A stretch of DNA of 64,000 nucleotides from Sulfopaludibacter sp963815475 (GTDB lineage: Bacteria > Acidobacteriota > Terriglobia > Bryobacterales > Bryobacteraceae), in NCBI GenBank assembly GCA_963815475.1, contig CAWFHD010000003.1:2852001-2916000 (forward strand), in the 5' to 3' direction. Every line of letters starts with the position of its first letter. Position 1 is the first letter of the stretch. A program made the position numbers and the translations under genes. This document shows, in pieces, positions 37,000 through 45,816 of the stretch. The notes beneath the pieces were generated by a model that ran no database searches, was not told the DNA's origin, and was given only the letters and a program-made list of their open reading frames with translations.

Positions 37000-39909
37000 C
37001 TATTTCTTTCGCAGAGCCGGCGTTGCGCTCGCTTCATTCGAGAGCGCACTTGTTCCACTCGTGTTCACCGCGGCCACTTTGTAGAAGTATGTCGTGCTGT
37101 TGGTGAGCCCAGTGTTGGTGTACGATCTCGCGGTGATTCCCGTCGCGACAGCGGTGGCGCCTTCGCCTCCCGCCGACGTCCCGCGATACACGTTGTAAGA
37201 ACTGGCGCCGCTTGCCGCACTCCACGTCAAACTCGCCTGCCCATTGCCTGCCGTCGCTTTCAGACCAGTAGGCGCGGCAGGCGCCGTTGCACCGGCGCTC
37301 ACGGTGATGCTGGCGGCGGCGCTGTTCCAGTAGTAGTTGGTGGCCCAGGTGGAATCGAACACGCCGATCATCACCGTGTAAGTGCCCGCGGCCTGCGCAG
37401 CGGGTACATTCCAGGTATAGGTATACTGCTGGGTCTGTCCGCCCGTGAAGTTCTGGCCGCTCCAAACATTGGTGGACACGGCGGCGCCGGCGGCGTTGAA
37501 TACCTGTACCTCGACATTCGCGTTGCTGAGAGCAGCCGACCCGGTGTCCGTCACTTTGGACTGAATCGAGGTCGACGATCCAGCCGCCACACTCGACGGC
37601 GTAGCTGTGGCCGACGACGTGAAGCTGAGCGACGACGTCACCGTAACGCTCCCGGCCGAATCGTTCCAAGCCCAATTCCGCCAAGTTGAGCTGAACACTC
37701 CGGCGCGCACGTGGAATGCGCCGGAGGCGGTCGGAGTGAATACCAGCGCATATTGCTGCGACTGTCCCGCCGTGAAATTCTGGCCCGTGAAGTTCTGGGA
37801 TGCCACCGTATTGCCACCCGCGTCAGCGATCAGAATTTGGACGATGCCGTTGGCAAGTGTGCCCGCGGTGTCCTTCACGGTAAGCGTGATGGTGCTGCTC
37901 TGCCCTTGCGCCACCGGATTCTGCGAAGCAGTGGCAGACATAGTGAACGTGGGCGCCGCGGTTGGCGTGACGCCCAATTCCGCGGAGTTGGGACTCGTGC
38001 CGCCGGTATTCGCCGCCGAGACTACGTAGTAATAAGTAGCGCCATTCGTCAAGCCGGCGTCGGTGAAACTTGTCGGCGCCGGGCTCACGACAGTTCCGAC
38101 AGTCGCGTACGGTCCGCCGGTCACTGTGGCGCGCCCCACAGCGTAGCTGGTAGCGCCCCCGCCCGCATTCCAGGTGAGCGTGACCGTGCCGCTTCCAACG
38201 CTGGCGGCCAATCCCGTCGGAGCCGTCGGCGGCGCGGTCACTGAGCCCTTGGGAATCACGAACAGCGTGATGCTCTGCGAAGGGAGCGTGGCCGCGATGG
38301 AGTTGCTGGTCACTGTTACATCGCTCAAACGGGCAATGGACGTCTGCGACGCCGAATTGATCTGCCATGCCTGCGCTGTCCCACTGTTGGCGAAATTCGC
38401 CAGGCTCACGTTCACCGGAGTGCTGCCCTGCTGCTTGTTAATCACCATCACGGTCATGGCGCCGTCCGAACTGCGCACGCCGGCGAACGCGGAAAGAGCA
38501 TCGGGATTCGCCGTGGTCGCCGCTACGCTGGTATCGCCGAACGTCGACCGATTGCCATCGTAGTTGCGGTAGATCTGGCTGGCGAGATACGTCACATAGT
38601 AGGTTGTTGGAGTGGTACCGGTGTTCTTTGCCACCGTCCAGCGCGTCGCAAGGTCAAAGCCTTCGCGTCCGTAGATGCCGAGGACATCGGCCTGTGTGGT
38701 GGCGCCGTTCAGGTTCGCCTCGTCGCCCCAGTTGTATTCCGTGCAGCCGATCTGGAGTCCTGGATGATACTGGTTCACCATCGCCTTCAAGGTGGGAATC
38801 CAATTCAATACCCGGCCGTTGATGCCGATATCGCCATACCACGAGGGGTCCTGGAAATTGGGGTCCCAGAGAATGCGCGTCTCCGCATTGCGCGCCTGCT
38901 GACCGGCGAGGGAATCGTCGCTGCCGCCGGGAAGCGCGTTGTAGCAGTGAACGGTCAGTACGTCGATCAGTTGCTGCCCTGTGGCCTGTTTGTAGGCGTA
39001 GAGTTTCTGCAGCAGCCACGGATAGTAGTATATGTTGCCGTGGGTTTTGTAGTCGGATGTCGCCGCGCTGCTGCCGTTAGCCTGGTCGAAACCGCTGAAG
39101 TACATAGCCCACCAGCTCCACTCTTCGAAGCCGGCGATTTTCGCGTTGGGATCCACCGCGCGGATGGCGGTAGCATACGCCACGATCTTGTTGTACATCT
39201 CGTCGTACGTGGCAGGGCTCGGATGAACGTCGCGATGGGTGGAATACCAGAGCGAAGGTTCGTTGTCCAGGATGTAGTATTTGATTCCCGTCGGAGTGGA
39301 GGCCGTGCCAAAGGTATTCACGAAGTGCTGCACCCAGCCTTGTTGAATGCTGGCCGCGTTCGCCACGCCCGTATCTGTGGGTGCGTTGCCCGTGATGTTC
39401 TTCCCGGTGGCCAGGCTCACGCCGTTCCCCGCATCGGGATTCCAATAATCCGTGGCGGTCTGCTGCCCGTATTTCTTCACAGAAAATCCAGCCAGTGTGC
39501 TTCGGTTCGCGCCCAGGTTAGCCAGGTAGTCGATCAGCGGAATGGTGAACAGCGGTTCGGCGCCATTGGTGGCGGAGCGCGTGGTCGCCACATAACTGTC
39601 CGCGGATGCGCCGGGCGTGCCGCTGCTATCCGGATAGGTCTCGAAATACCAGTCGGCGCCGGCCGAGTGCGCATCGATCTGCCAGTTGTAACGGCTGGTA
39701 GCATTGCCGCCCCATCGATTCAGCGGAACGTTCAGAGTGGCGACATCGTGCGCATCACCGTAGGCGATGCCGTAGATGTTGGGATTGATGGGATGCCGAT
39801 TCGCATTGGCATCCACGCTCACCGAGGCTGCTGGATTCTGCGCAATGGCCTCCGCGCTAAACAGCGCGATCGCGAACAGCCGCGCGCCATGGTTCCGGAT
39901 AAAGGACAT
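37000..39909 (-). CDS. secreted glycoside hydrolase, GH44-like, multidomain
   Basis: 969 residues, signal peptide (LFAIALFSAEAIAQ). The catalytic domain (about 25-520) has family-44 landmarks: NIYGIAYGD, LNRWGGNATSRYNW, the acid/base Glu217 in YYILDNEPSLWYSTHRDVHP and the nucleophile Glu391 in GCTEYNWGDEANLN. GH44 enzymes are endoglucanases or xyloglucanases. It is followed by a fibronectin-III-like domain (TAPTGLAASVGSGTVTLTWN), two tandem about 105-residue modules sharing VAQGQSSTI/VAAGSSTSI and AGQSQQYALVF/GGQTQQYTYTW, and a second fibronectin-III domain (APTGLKATAGNGQASLTWSA). The duplicated modules may bind carbohydrate. GGAGGAAC lies directly before the ATG. Suggests plant polysaccharide degradation. 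Confidence 0.88.
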   Translation of the reverse strand: MSFIRNHGARLFAIALFSAEAIAQNPAASVSVDANANRHPINPNIYGIAYGDAHDVATLNVPLNRWGGNATSRYNWQIDAHSAGADWYFETYPDSSGTPGASADSYVATTRSATNGAEPLFTIPLIDYLANLGANRSTLAGFSVKKYGQQTATDYWNPDAGNGVSLATGKNITGNAPTDTGVANAASIQQGWVQHFVNTFGTASTPTGIKYYILDNEPSLWYSTHRDVHPSPATYDEMYNKIVAYATAIRAVDPNAKIAGFEEWSWWAMYFSGFDQANGSSAATSDYKTHGNIYYYPWLLQKLYAYKQATGQQLIDVLTVHCYNALPGGSDDSLAGQQARNAETRILWDPNFQDPSWYGDIGINGRVLNWIPTLKAMVNQYHPGLQIGCTEYNWGDEANLNGATTQADVLGIYGREGFDLATRWTVAKNTGTTPTTYYVTYLASQIYRNYDGNRSTFGDTSVAATTANPDALSAFAGVRSSDGAMTVMVINKQQGSTPVNVSLANFANSGTAQAWQINSASQTSIARLSDVTVTSNSIAATLPSQSITLFVIPKGSVTAPPTAPTGLAASVGSGTVTLTWNAGGGATSYAVGRATVTGGPYATVGTVVSPAPTSFTDAGLTNGATYYYVVSAANTGGTSPNSAELGVTPTAAPTFTMSATASQNPVAQGQSSTITLTVKDTAGTLANGIVQILIADAGGNTVASQNFTGQNFTAGQSQQYALVFTPTASGAFHVRAGVFSSTWRNWAWNDSAGSVTVTSSLSFTSSATATPSSVAAGSSTSIQSKVTDTGSAALSNANVEVQVFNAAGAAVSTNVWSGQNFTGGQTQQYTYTWNVPAAQAAGTYTVMIGVFDSTWATNYYWNSAAASITVSAGATAPAAPTGLKATAGNGQASLTWSAASGASSYNVYRGTSAGGEGATAVATGITARSYTNTGLTNSTTYFYKVAAVNTSGTSALSNEASATPALRKK

Positions 39910-40083
39910 GTTCCTCCGATTGACGCCCTCAAGCGGGCGCTCTGGGTACGATCCTGGTGCGAAAAAGGAGCCGTGTCAATGCTGCCAATTTGCTTTGCGG
40001 TACTACCCGCCACGCTCGCATTCGGGAAATCCCCCTCGGGATAATCGCGGAGCGCTCGCTCCCATCGCGGGTACGATAGAAGG

Positions 40084-40608
40084 ATGGAACTAGCTGACAA
40101 GAAGATTGCGATCCTCGTGGACAACCTGTATCAGGAAATGGAGGTGTGGTATCCCCTGTTCCGACTGCAGGAAGCCGGCGCGACCATCGTGACGGTCGGC
40201 GCGAAGGCCGGCGAAACCTACACCAGCAAATTGGGCTATCCGGTAAAGAGCCAGCTTTCCTACGACGACGTCAAAGCCGCGGATTTTGACGGAGTGGTGG
40301 TGCCCGGAGGCTATGCTCCCGACCACATTCGCCGCCACGCCAAAGCCAATCAGTTCGTGCACGACATGGACGCGGCCGGCAAACTCGTAGCCTCCATCTG
40401 CCACGGCCCCTGGGTCCTCTGCTCGGCGGGAGGAATGTTGAAGGGTCGAAAGGCCACCAGCTTTTTCGCGATCAAAGACGACGTAGTCAACGCCGGAGCG
40501 CACTGGTCTGACGCCGAAGTAGTGGTGGACAAAAACCTGGTCACCAGCCGCAAACCGGAAGACCTGCCCGCCTTCTGCAAAGCCTGCATCAAAGTGTTGG
40601 GTGCGTAG
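40084..40608 (+). CDS. DJ-1/PfpI family protein (glyoxalase/deglycase-like)
   Basis: 174 residues, a single flavodoxin-like DJ-1/PfpI domain: KKIAILVDNLYQEMEVWYPL (conserved Glu), FDGVVVPGGYAPDHIRRH, and the nucleophile Cys with following His in LVASICHGPWVLCSAGGMLK. This is the YhbO/PfpI-type arrangement (stress protein, glyoxalase III/deglycase or cysteine peptidase). AGAGG lies directly upstream and TACGAT a few bases earlier. Cytosolic. Convergent with the zinc-ribbon microprotein. Confidence 0.9.
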   Translation: MELADKKIAILVDNLYQEMEVWYPLFRLQEAGATIVTVGAKAGETYTSKLGYPVKSQLSYDDVKAADFDGVVVPGGYAPDHIRRHAKANQFVHDMDAAGKLVASICHGPWVLCSAGGMLKGRKATSFFAIKDDVVNAGAHWSDAEVVVDKNLVTSRKPEDLPAFCKACIKVLGA

Positions 40609-40616
40609 CGCCGACG

Positions 40617-40733
40617 CTACTTTGGCTTCTGCATCCGGATCCGCGAGCAACTGGGGCATTGCCACTTTCGCTGCTTGTGAAAGATATGCCCCTTGACCTC
40701 TTTCATGGGGACTTTGCACTTCCGGCAAGTCAT
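40617..40733 (-). CDS. 38-residue zinc-ribbon microprotein
   Basis: ATG at 40733. The protein has two C-x-x-C knuckles, CRKC near the start and CPSC near residue 27, 20-odd residues apart, with basic residues throughout (VKGHIFHKQRKWQCPSCSRI), so it would bind one zinc ion. The start lies 2 bases after the stop of the upstream cytochrome-PQQ gene (TAG-TC-ATG), an arrangement for translational coupling. It may bind nucleic acid or act as a small regulator. Longer in-frame extension upstream lies inside the PQQ gene and is unlikely. Confidence 0.6.
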   Translation of the reverse strand: MTCRKCKVPMKEVKGHIFHKQRKWQCPSCSRIRMQKPK

Positions 40734-40735
40734 GA

Positions 40736-42688
40736 CTACCGCAGGCTGAACGCCACAATGCCGGACCCCACCGCGACAGCGACGTACTGCTTGCCGTCGA
40801 ACACATAAGTCATCGGAGACGCCTTCCACAGGTCATTCACCGCGAAGTGCCACAGGCGTTTGCCGGTCTTAGCCTCCACTGCCGAGAGCCACCCGCCATC
40901 ATCGCCAAAGAGCACGATCCCGCCAGCCGTCGAGAGCACTCCGCCCCACGAATCGCCAGCGCCCATCTCAGGCAGTTCCCAGGCGATCCGCCCGGTTTGA
41001 ATATCGATGGCACGCAGAATCTTCTCCGGCTTATCGTTCGGCACGGAGTTGACGGTGCCGCCGAAGAAGCTCTTCCCCGCCTGCCACTCCGTGGGGCGCT
41101 TGATATAAACGCTGCACCGCTCCAGCGTCTGCACATAGTAAAGTCCAGTGCCCGGATGGAACGACGTGGAGAACCAGTTGGTGGCGCCTTCCAGCGCTGG
41201 GCATACGGTGTTGCCTTCCGCCGTGGGCTCCTTGCCAGCGATTCGCATCGGACGTCCGTCCTCGCCAATCCCGCTGGCCCACGTCATCTTCTTCACGAAC
41301 GGTTTGCCCAGCAGCAGTTTTCCATTGGTGCGGTCCAGAACATAGAAGAAGCCGTTGCGATTGGCCTGCAGCAGAAGCTTGCGCGGCGCGCCCTGCCACT
41401 GGGCGTCCACCAACACCGCTGGCTGCGCGGCATCCCAGTCCCACACATCGTGCGGCGTGTATTGGTAGTGCCACTTCAGTTTGCCGGTGCGGACATCCAG
41501 CGCGAGGATGGAGGACGAATAGAGATTGTCGCCCAGGCGCGCATCGCCATTGAGGTCGTTGCCCGGGTTGCCGGTCTGCCAGAACACGGTGCCCAGGCCC
41601 GCATCGTAAGAGCCGGTGAACCACGCGGCCGCTGCGGGATGCGCCAGGTCCTTGCCTACCCAAGTCTCCGACCCCGGCTCTCCCGGATTGGGCACGGTCC
41701 AGAAACGCCACACCTCTTTGCCTGTCGATTGATCGAACGCCGCGACGAACCCGCGAGCGCCTTCATCGCCGCCGGCAGTTCCCGAAATCACCAGGTCGCC
41801 GGCCGCCAGTGGCGCGGACGTGGCGTTGTAGTTCACATGCCAGTCCGCCATTTCGGTGTCCCAGAGCGGCGCACCGCTGATGCGGTCGAGAGCGATCATG
41901 TGCGCGTTGTCGGTCACCATGAAGACGCGATCGCCCGAGAGCGCCACGCCACGATTGATCCCGCCTGACGCATTGCCCGTAAGGCGCGGCGTGCGGGGTC
42001 GGCCGTAATGCCAGAGTTGCCGCCCCGTGCCCGCATCGAGCGCGTAGCACTCGTTCGCCACCGTCACGAACATCATGCCGCCCACGACCACCGGCGTCAC
42101 TTGCAAATGTCCGCCGTTCGCCACAGTAAACATCCAGGCAGGCGCGAGCCGCGCGACGTTGCTGGTGTCGATCTGACGCAGCGGGCTATAACGGTTCCCG
42201 CCGATATCGCCGTTGTACGTCGGCCAATCCGTCTGCGACGTGACGCGGCGATATCCGTTCGCCGTCTTGCGTAGAAGGTGAATCTGATGCCCCGAGCGCA
42301 GATCCAACTCATCGCCCGAGCGCCCCAGCACATCGCCCTCAATGGCGCCTTCGCCATCCACGGCCACCTTCATCTTCAGCAACTCCTCGCCGGGCGGTGG
42401 GCGGAGCGTCCGCAGGAATGCCACAAGTTCCTTCACTTCGCCATCGGGAAGGCTGAACGCCGGCATGCCGCCGCCAGGAAAGCCATTGTGAATTACGGTG
42501 GCAAGTTGTTGGTCGTCGCGAGTGGCGAGCCGCTGCGTGATGGAGGGGCCGTGCTCGCCCCCGTTGCCATCGCCGCCGTGACAAGAAGCACATCGGCTGT
42601 CGAAATGTTTGCGGCCGACGGCGGCATCCTGTGCCAGGCTCGCGGGGAAAATCAGTAACAACATGGCGAACAAGCGCGCAAGGGCCAT
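40736..42688 (-). CDS. cytochrome c-PQQ quinoprotein dehydrogenase fusion
   Basis: 650 residues. Signal peptide (LFAMLLLIFPASLAQ), a cytochrome c domain with CASCH at 33-37 and Met ligand region GGGMPAFSLPDGEV, a linker of about 45 residues that looks like a small beta-barrel (KVAVDGEGAIEGDVLGRSGD, ELDLRSGHQIHLLR), then an eight-bladed quinoprotein propeller (DWPTYNGDIGGNRYSPLRQI, ECYALDAGTGRQLWHYGRP, ILALDVRTGKLKWHYQYTPH, DVWDWDAAQPAVLVDA). Periplasmic oxidation of an alcohol or sugar with electrons passed internally to haem. TATTAA lies 9 bases before the ATG. Compare the split version at 45.8-48.3 kb. Confidence 0.88.
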   Translation of the reverse strand: MALARLFAMLLLIFPASLAQDAAVGRKHFDSRCASCHGGDGNGGEHGPSITQRLATRDDQQLATVIHNGFPGGGMPAFSLPDGEVKELVAFLRTLRPPPGEELLKMKVAVDGEGAIEGDVLGRSGDELDLRSGHQIHLLRKTANGYRRVTSQTDWPTYNGDIGGNRYSPLRQIDTSNVARLAPAWMFTVANGGHLQVTPVVVGGMMFVTVANECYALDAGTGRQLWHYGRPRTPRLTGNASGGINRGVALSGDRVFMVTDNAHMIALDRISGAPLWDTEMADWHVNYNATSAPLAAGDLVISGTAGGDEGARGFVAAFDQSTGKEVWRFWTVPNPGEPGSETWVGKDLAHPAAAAWFTGSYDAGLGTVFWQTGNPGNDLNGDARLGDNLYSSSILALDVRTGKLKWHYQYTPHDVWDWDAAQPAVLVDAQWQGAPRKLLLQANRNGFFYVLDRTNGKLLLGKPFVKKMTWASGIGEDGRPMRIAGKEPTAEGNTVCPALEGATNWFSTSFHPGTGLYYVQTLERCSVYIKRPTEWQAGKSFFGGTVNSVPNDKPEKILRAIDIQTGRIAWELPEMGAGDSWGGVLSTAGGIVLFGDDGGWLSAVEAKTGKRLWHFAVNDLWKASPMTYVFDGKQYVAVAVGSGIVAFSLR

Positions 42689-42755
42689 AAGTAGGTGTTA
42701 ATAAGAGTAGCAAGCCCAACGCCGGGTCGCGGCTGGGTGGAGTATACTCGCAGCA

Positions 42756-44516
42756 ATGGTGCGGAGGGCTCTCCTGTGCTTCGCGATTTTGGCCGCGGCA
42801 TTGCCGGGCGCGCGCGAGCCGCACTGGATTCGATTACGCTCCCCCAATTTCGAAATCTACAGCAGCGCCAACGAACGCTCCACGCGCGACATTCTGACCT
42901 ACTTTGAACAAGTGCGCGGGTTCTTCATGCAGACACTTGCGCGCCGAATGACTACCGAGCCCGTCTTCATTGTGGCCTTCGGCTCGAAAAAGGAATACGA
43001 GCCGTATCGCCTCAACGAATTTGCCACCGCCTATTACCGCTCAACTGCCGACCGGGACTACATCGTCCTGAGCGACGTTGGTTCCAGCATCTTCCCGGTC
43101 GCCGTGCATGAATACGCGCACCTGGTGATCCGCCACCTCAATCTCAATCTCCCACCCTGGCTGAACGAAGGCCTCGCCGAGTTGTATTCCACGCTGAAGC
43201 CCCAAGGCGACCGCCTCCTGGTGGGCTCATTGATCGATGGTCGATATCAGGCGCTGCTTCGCGAAGAGTGGGTGCCGCTCGACACCATTCTGAGGGTCGA
43301 TCACGAATCGCCGTACTACAACGAGAAGGCCAAGGCCGGGAACTTCTACAACGAGTCCTGGGCGCTCACGCACATGTTGCTGATGAGCGACGCCTACAGC
43401 GCCAAAGCCGATAAGCTCATCCTGAGTGTGCACGATGGCGTGCCTTCCGCCGAGGCTCTCTTCCGGATATACGGGAAAACCGTGGGCGAGGTAGAGCAGG
43501 ATCTGCAGAACTATCTGCGCGGCGCTTACTTTCACGGCACACTGTATAACGCCAAACTGCAGAAAGCCGATGCCAGCATTCCCGCCGAAGCCGCCGGACC
43601 CACCGACGTGCGCCTGGTGCTCGCCCAGTTGATGAATCGCCCCGGCAAAGAGGCCGAGGCGCACAAAGAGTTCCAGGCTTTGGTGTTGTCCGATCCGAAA
43701 CGCCCCGAGCCCTACGCCGAGCTGGGCTATCTTGCCTGGCACGGCGGCAAAAACGATGAGGCGCGCGACTTCTTCCGTAAAGCGTTCGATCGGGGAGATC
43801 GGAATCCGCGCATGCTCTGGGATTATGGCCACCTCGCGGGCACCGACACCAAGGAAGCCACGCGCATTCTGTCGGCGCTTGTTGAGCAGCAGCCCGATCG
43901 TATTGAAGCGCGGCTCGCCCTCGCGCAGGCCCATCTGATGGGCCGCGACGCCGTCGCCGCGCTCGCCGCTCTCGCGCCCATCCACGACGTGGGACGGTCC
44001 TACGCCGGCCAACTCTTCCGCACCATCGCGTATGCTCAAGTGCAGATTGGCAACACCGCCGAAGCGCGCAATGCGGCCTTGCGCTGGCAGAAAGAATCCA
44101 GGGATGAGGTGGACAAATCGCGCGCATCGCGCTTCCTGGCGGATCTGGATCGGCGCCTGACAGCAGCGCCAGCGGCCGCGGGTCCGGCTGTCGAACGGCC
44201 GCACGACGATGGTCCGCCGAAGCTCCGTCGCAGGGATGGCCCCCCACTTCCTCCTCCGCCTTCCTTCGAAGGGGCCTTCGTGCAGTTGCAATGCAAACCC
44301 GATCAGACGTGGATGGTCGTGGAGGAGGGCGGCGGCAAGAAGACGTTCCTAATTGAAGATCCGGTACAAATCCGTGTGCTCACCAAAAGCGGCCGTCCGC
44401 GGGAGTTCGCATGCGGACCGCAGGAACCCGGCCTGAAAGTGCGCGTCCAGTACGAACCGCCTGCCCAAGGCGCCAACGCCGGCGATGGCATCGTGCGGGC
44501 AATCGAGATAAGGTAG
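42756..44516 (+). CDS. secreted HExxH peptidase-like protein with TPR repeats
   Basis: 586 residues. Short signal peptide (LLCFAILAAALPGARE). The N-terminal domain has the gluzincin motif HEYAH in FPVAVHEYAHLVIRHLNL and downstream NEGLAELYS with the third ligand Glu, as in DUF1570-like peptidases. TPR-like helices follow (RPEPYAELGYLAWHGGKNDE, EARLALAQAHLMGRDAVAAL), then a Pro-rich linker and a C-terminal beta domain (VQLQCKPDQTWMVVEEGGGK). Probable periplasmic metallopeptidase or scaffold. TATACT at 42743-42748 ends 7 bases before the ATG and there is no Shine-Dalgarno: a leaderless candidate. Confidence 0.82.
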   Translation: MVRRALLCFAILAAALPGAREPHWIRLRSPNFEIYSSANERSTRDILTYFEQVRGFFMQTLARRMTTEPVFIVAFGSKKEYEPYRLNEFATAYYRSTADRDYIVLSDVGSSIFPVAVHEYAHLVIRHLNLNLPPWLNEGLAELYSTLKPQGDRLLVGSLIDGRYQALLREEWVPLDTILRVDHESPYYNEKAKAGNFYNESWALTHMLLMSDAYSAKADKLILSVHDGVPSAEALFRIYGKTVGEVEQDLQNYLRGAYFHGTLYNAKLQKADASIPAEAAGPTDVRLVLAQLMNRPGKEAEAHKEFQALVLSDPKRPEPYAELGYLAWHGGKNDEARDFFRKAFDRGDRNPRMLWDYGHLAGTDTKEATRILSALVEQQPDRIEARLALAQAHLMGRDAVAALAALAPIHDVGRSYAGQLFRTIAYAQVQIGNTAEARNAALRWQKESRDEVDKSRASRFLADLDRRLTAAPAAAGPAVERPHDDGPPKLRRRDGPPLPPPPSFEGAFVQLQCKPDQTWMVVEEGGGKKTFLIEDPVQIRVLTKSGRPREFACGPQEPGLKVRVQYEPPAQGANAGDGIVRAIEIR

Positions 44517-44540
44517 GCCGGTCGAATCTATAATTGCTTT

Positions 44541-45794
44541 ATGCCATTTTGCCGGTTTCGGGCCCTGGTCCTCGTGTCGGTCGTGTGTTCGATGGGGCTG
44601 TGGGCCCAAACCGCGCCCGCCACTTACGTTCTGAAAGCCGCGCGCACGTTCGATGGCGAGACCATGCACGAAGGGTGGGCGGTGAGGGTAAAGGGCGAGC
44701 GCATCGAAGCTGCCGGACCCGCCGCCACCATCGACACCACCGGCGCCAAGGTCGTCGACCTGGCCGACACTACGCTGATGCCGGGCTTGGTGGAAGGGCA
44801 CTCGCACGTTCTCTTGCACGCCTACAGCGAAACGTCGTGGAACGATCAGGTGGAGCATGAGGGTCTCGCGCTACGCGTGGCGCGCGCCACTAATCATCTG
44901 CGGGCCACGCTGATGGCCGGTTTCACCACCACGCGCGATCTGGGAACGGAAGGTGCTGGGTACGCCGATGTCGAACTTAAGCAGGCTGTCAATCAGGGAA
45001 TTATTCCCGGACCGCGCATGCTGGTCTCGACGCGCGCCATCGTGGCCACCGGCACTTACGGACCGAAAGGCTTCGTGCCCGAGTGGACCATACCGCAGGG
45101 CGCCGAAGAAGCTGATGGCATCGACAGCCTGACGCGCGTAGTGCGCGACCAGATTGGGCGCGGCGCGGATTGGATTAAGCTGTACGGCGACTACCGCTAC
45201 GGTCCGCATCCCGGCTCACACCCCACGTTTTCCCTGGACGAAATGAAGCTCGCGGTGGAGACTGCCAGGAACGCCGGCGTGCCGGTAGCGGTGCACACCA
45301 GCACTCCGGAGGGCATGCGTCGCGCGATTCTGGCCGGCGCTGAGACCATCGAGCACGGCAATGAAGGCACTCCCGAGATCTTCAAGTTGATGGCCGAGCA
45401 TCACGTGGCGCTCTGTCCAACGTTGACAGCCGGCGGTGGCGGCCGCGGCGGCAGGGGCGGCCAGGAATCGCCCGCCATGGCCCGCCGCCGCGCCACCTTC
45501 AAAGCAGCGCTGGACGCGGGTGTCACCATTTTGAGCGGTAGCGATGTAGGCACCTTCGCGCACGGCGACAATGCGCGCGAACTGGAGGCAATGGTTTATT
45601 TTGGAATGTCGCCGGTAAACGCCTTGAAGGCTGCGACGTCTGTGGCCGGACAGGTGCTGCATATGGAGATCGGGACGGTAAAAACGGGAATGTTCGCCGA
45701 CTTAATTGCGATTGACGGCGACCCGACCAAAGATATTTCCGCCATACGCAATGTGAAGTTCGTGATGAAGGGCGGAGCGATTTATAAGCAGTGA
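44541..45794 (+). CDS. secreted amidohydrolase family protein
   Basis: 417 residues. Signal peptide (LVLVSVVCSMGLWAQ). Amidohydrolase landmarks: TLMPGLVEGHSHVLLHAYSE (HxH metal ligands), GFTTTRDLGTEG, DWIKLYGDYRYGPHP (carboxylated-Lys region), VPVAVHTSTPEGMRRAI (His), ETIEHGNEGTPEI (His), and TILSGSDVGTFAHGDN (Asp). Imidazolonepropionase-like or dipeptidase-like members have this order. TATAAT at 44529-44534 ends 6 bases before the ATG with no Shine-Dalgarno. It is 22 bases upstream of the dihaem cytochrome and may start an operon with it. Confidence 0.88.
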   Translation: MPFCRFRALVLVSVVCSMGLWAQTAPATYVLKAARTFDGETMHEGWAVRVKGERIEAAGPAATIDTTGAKVVDLADTTLMPGLVEGHSHVLLHAYSETSWNDQVEHEGLALRVARATNHLRATLMAGFTTTRDLGTEGAGYADVELKQAVNQGIIPGPRMLVSTRAIVATGTYGPKGFVPEWTIPQGAEEADGIDSLTRVVRDQIGRGADWIKLYGDYRYGPHPGSHPTFSLDEMKLAVETARNAGVPVAVHTSTPEGMRRAILAGAETIEHGNEGTPEIFKLMAEHHVALCPTLTAGGGGRGGRGGQESPAMARRRATFKAALDAGVTILSGSDVGTFAHGDNARELEAMVYFGMSPVNALKAATSVAGQVLHMEIGTVKTGMFADLIAIDGDPTKDISAIRNVKFVMKGGAIYKQ

Positions 45795-45816
45795 AGTAAG
45801 AACTCAAGGGGGCAGG

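Noticed and set aside
38764..40044. 426-residue open frame antisense to the GH44-like gene
   Set aside because: Shadow of high-GC coding sequence; catalytic motifs are on the minus strand.
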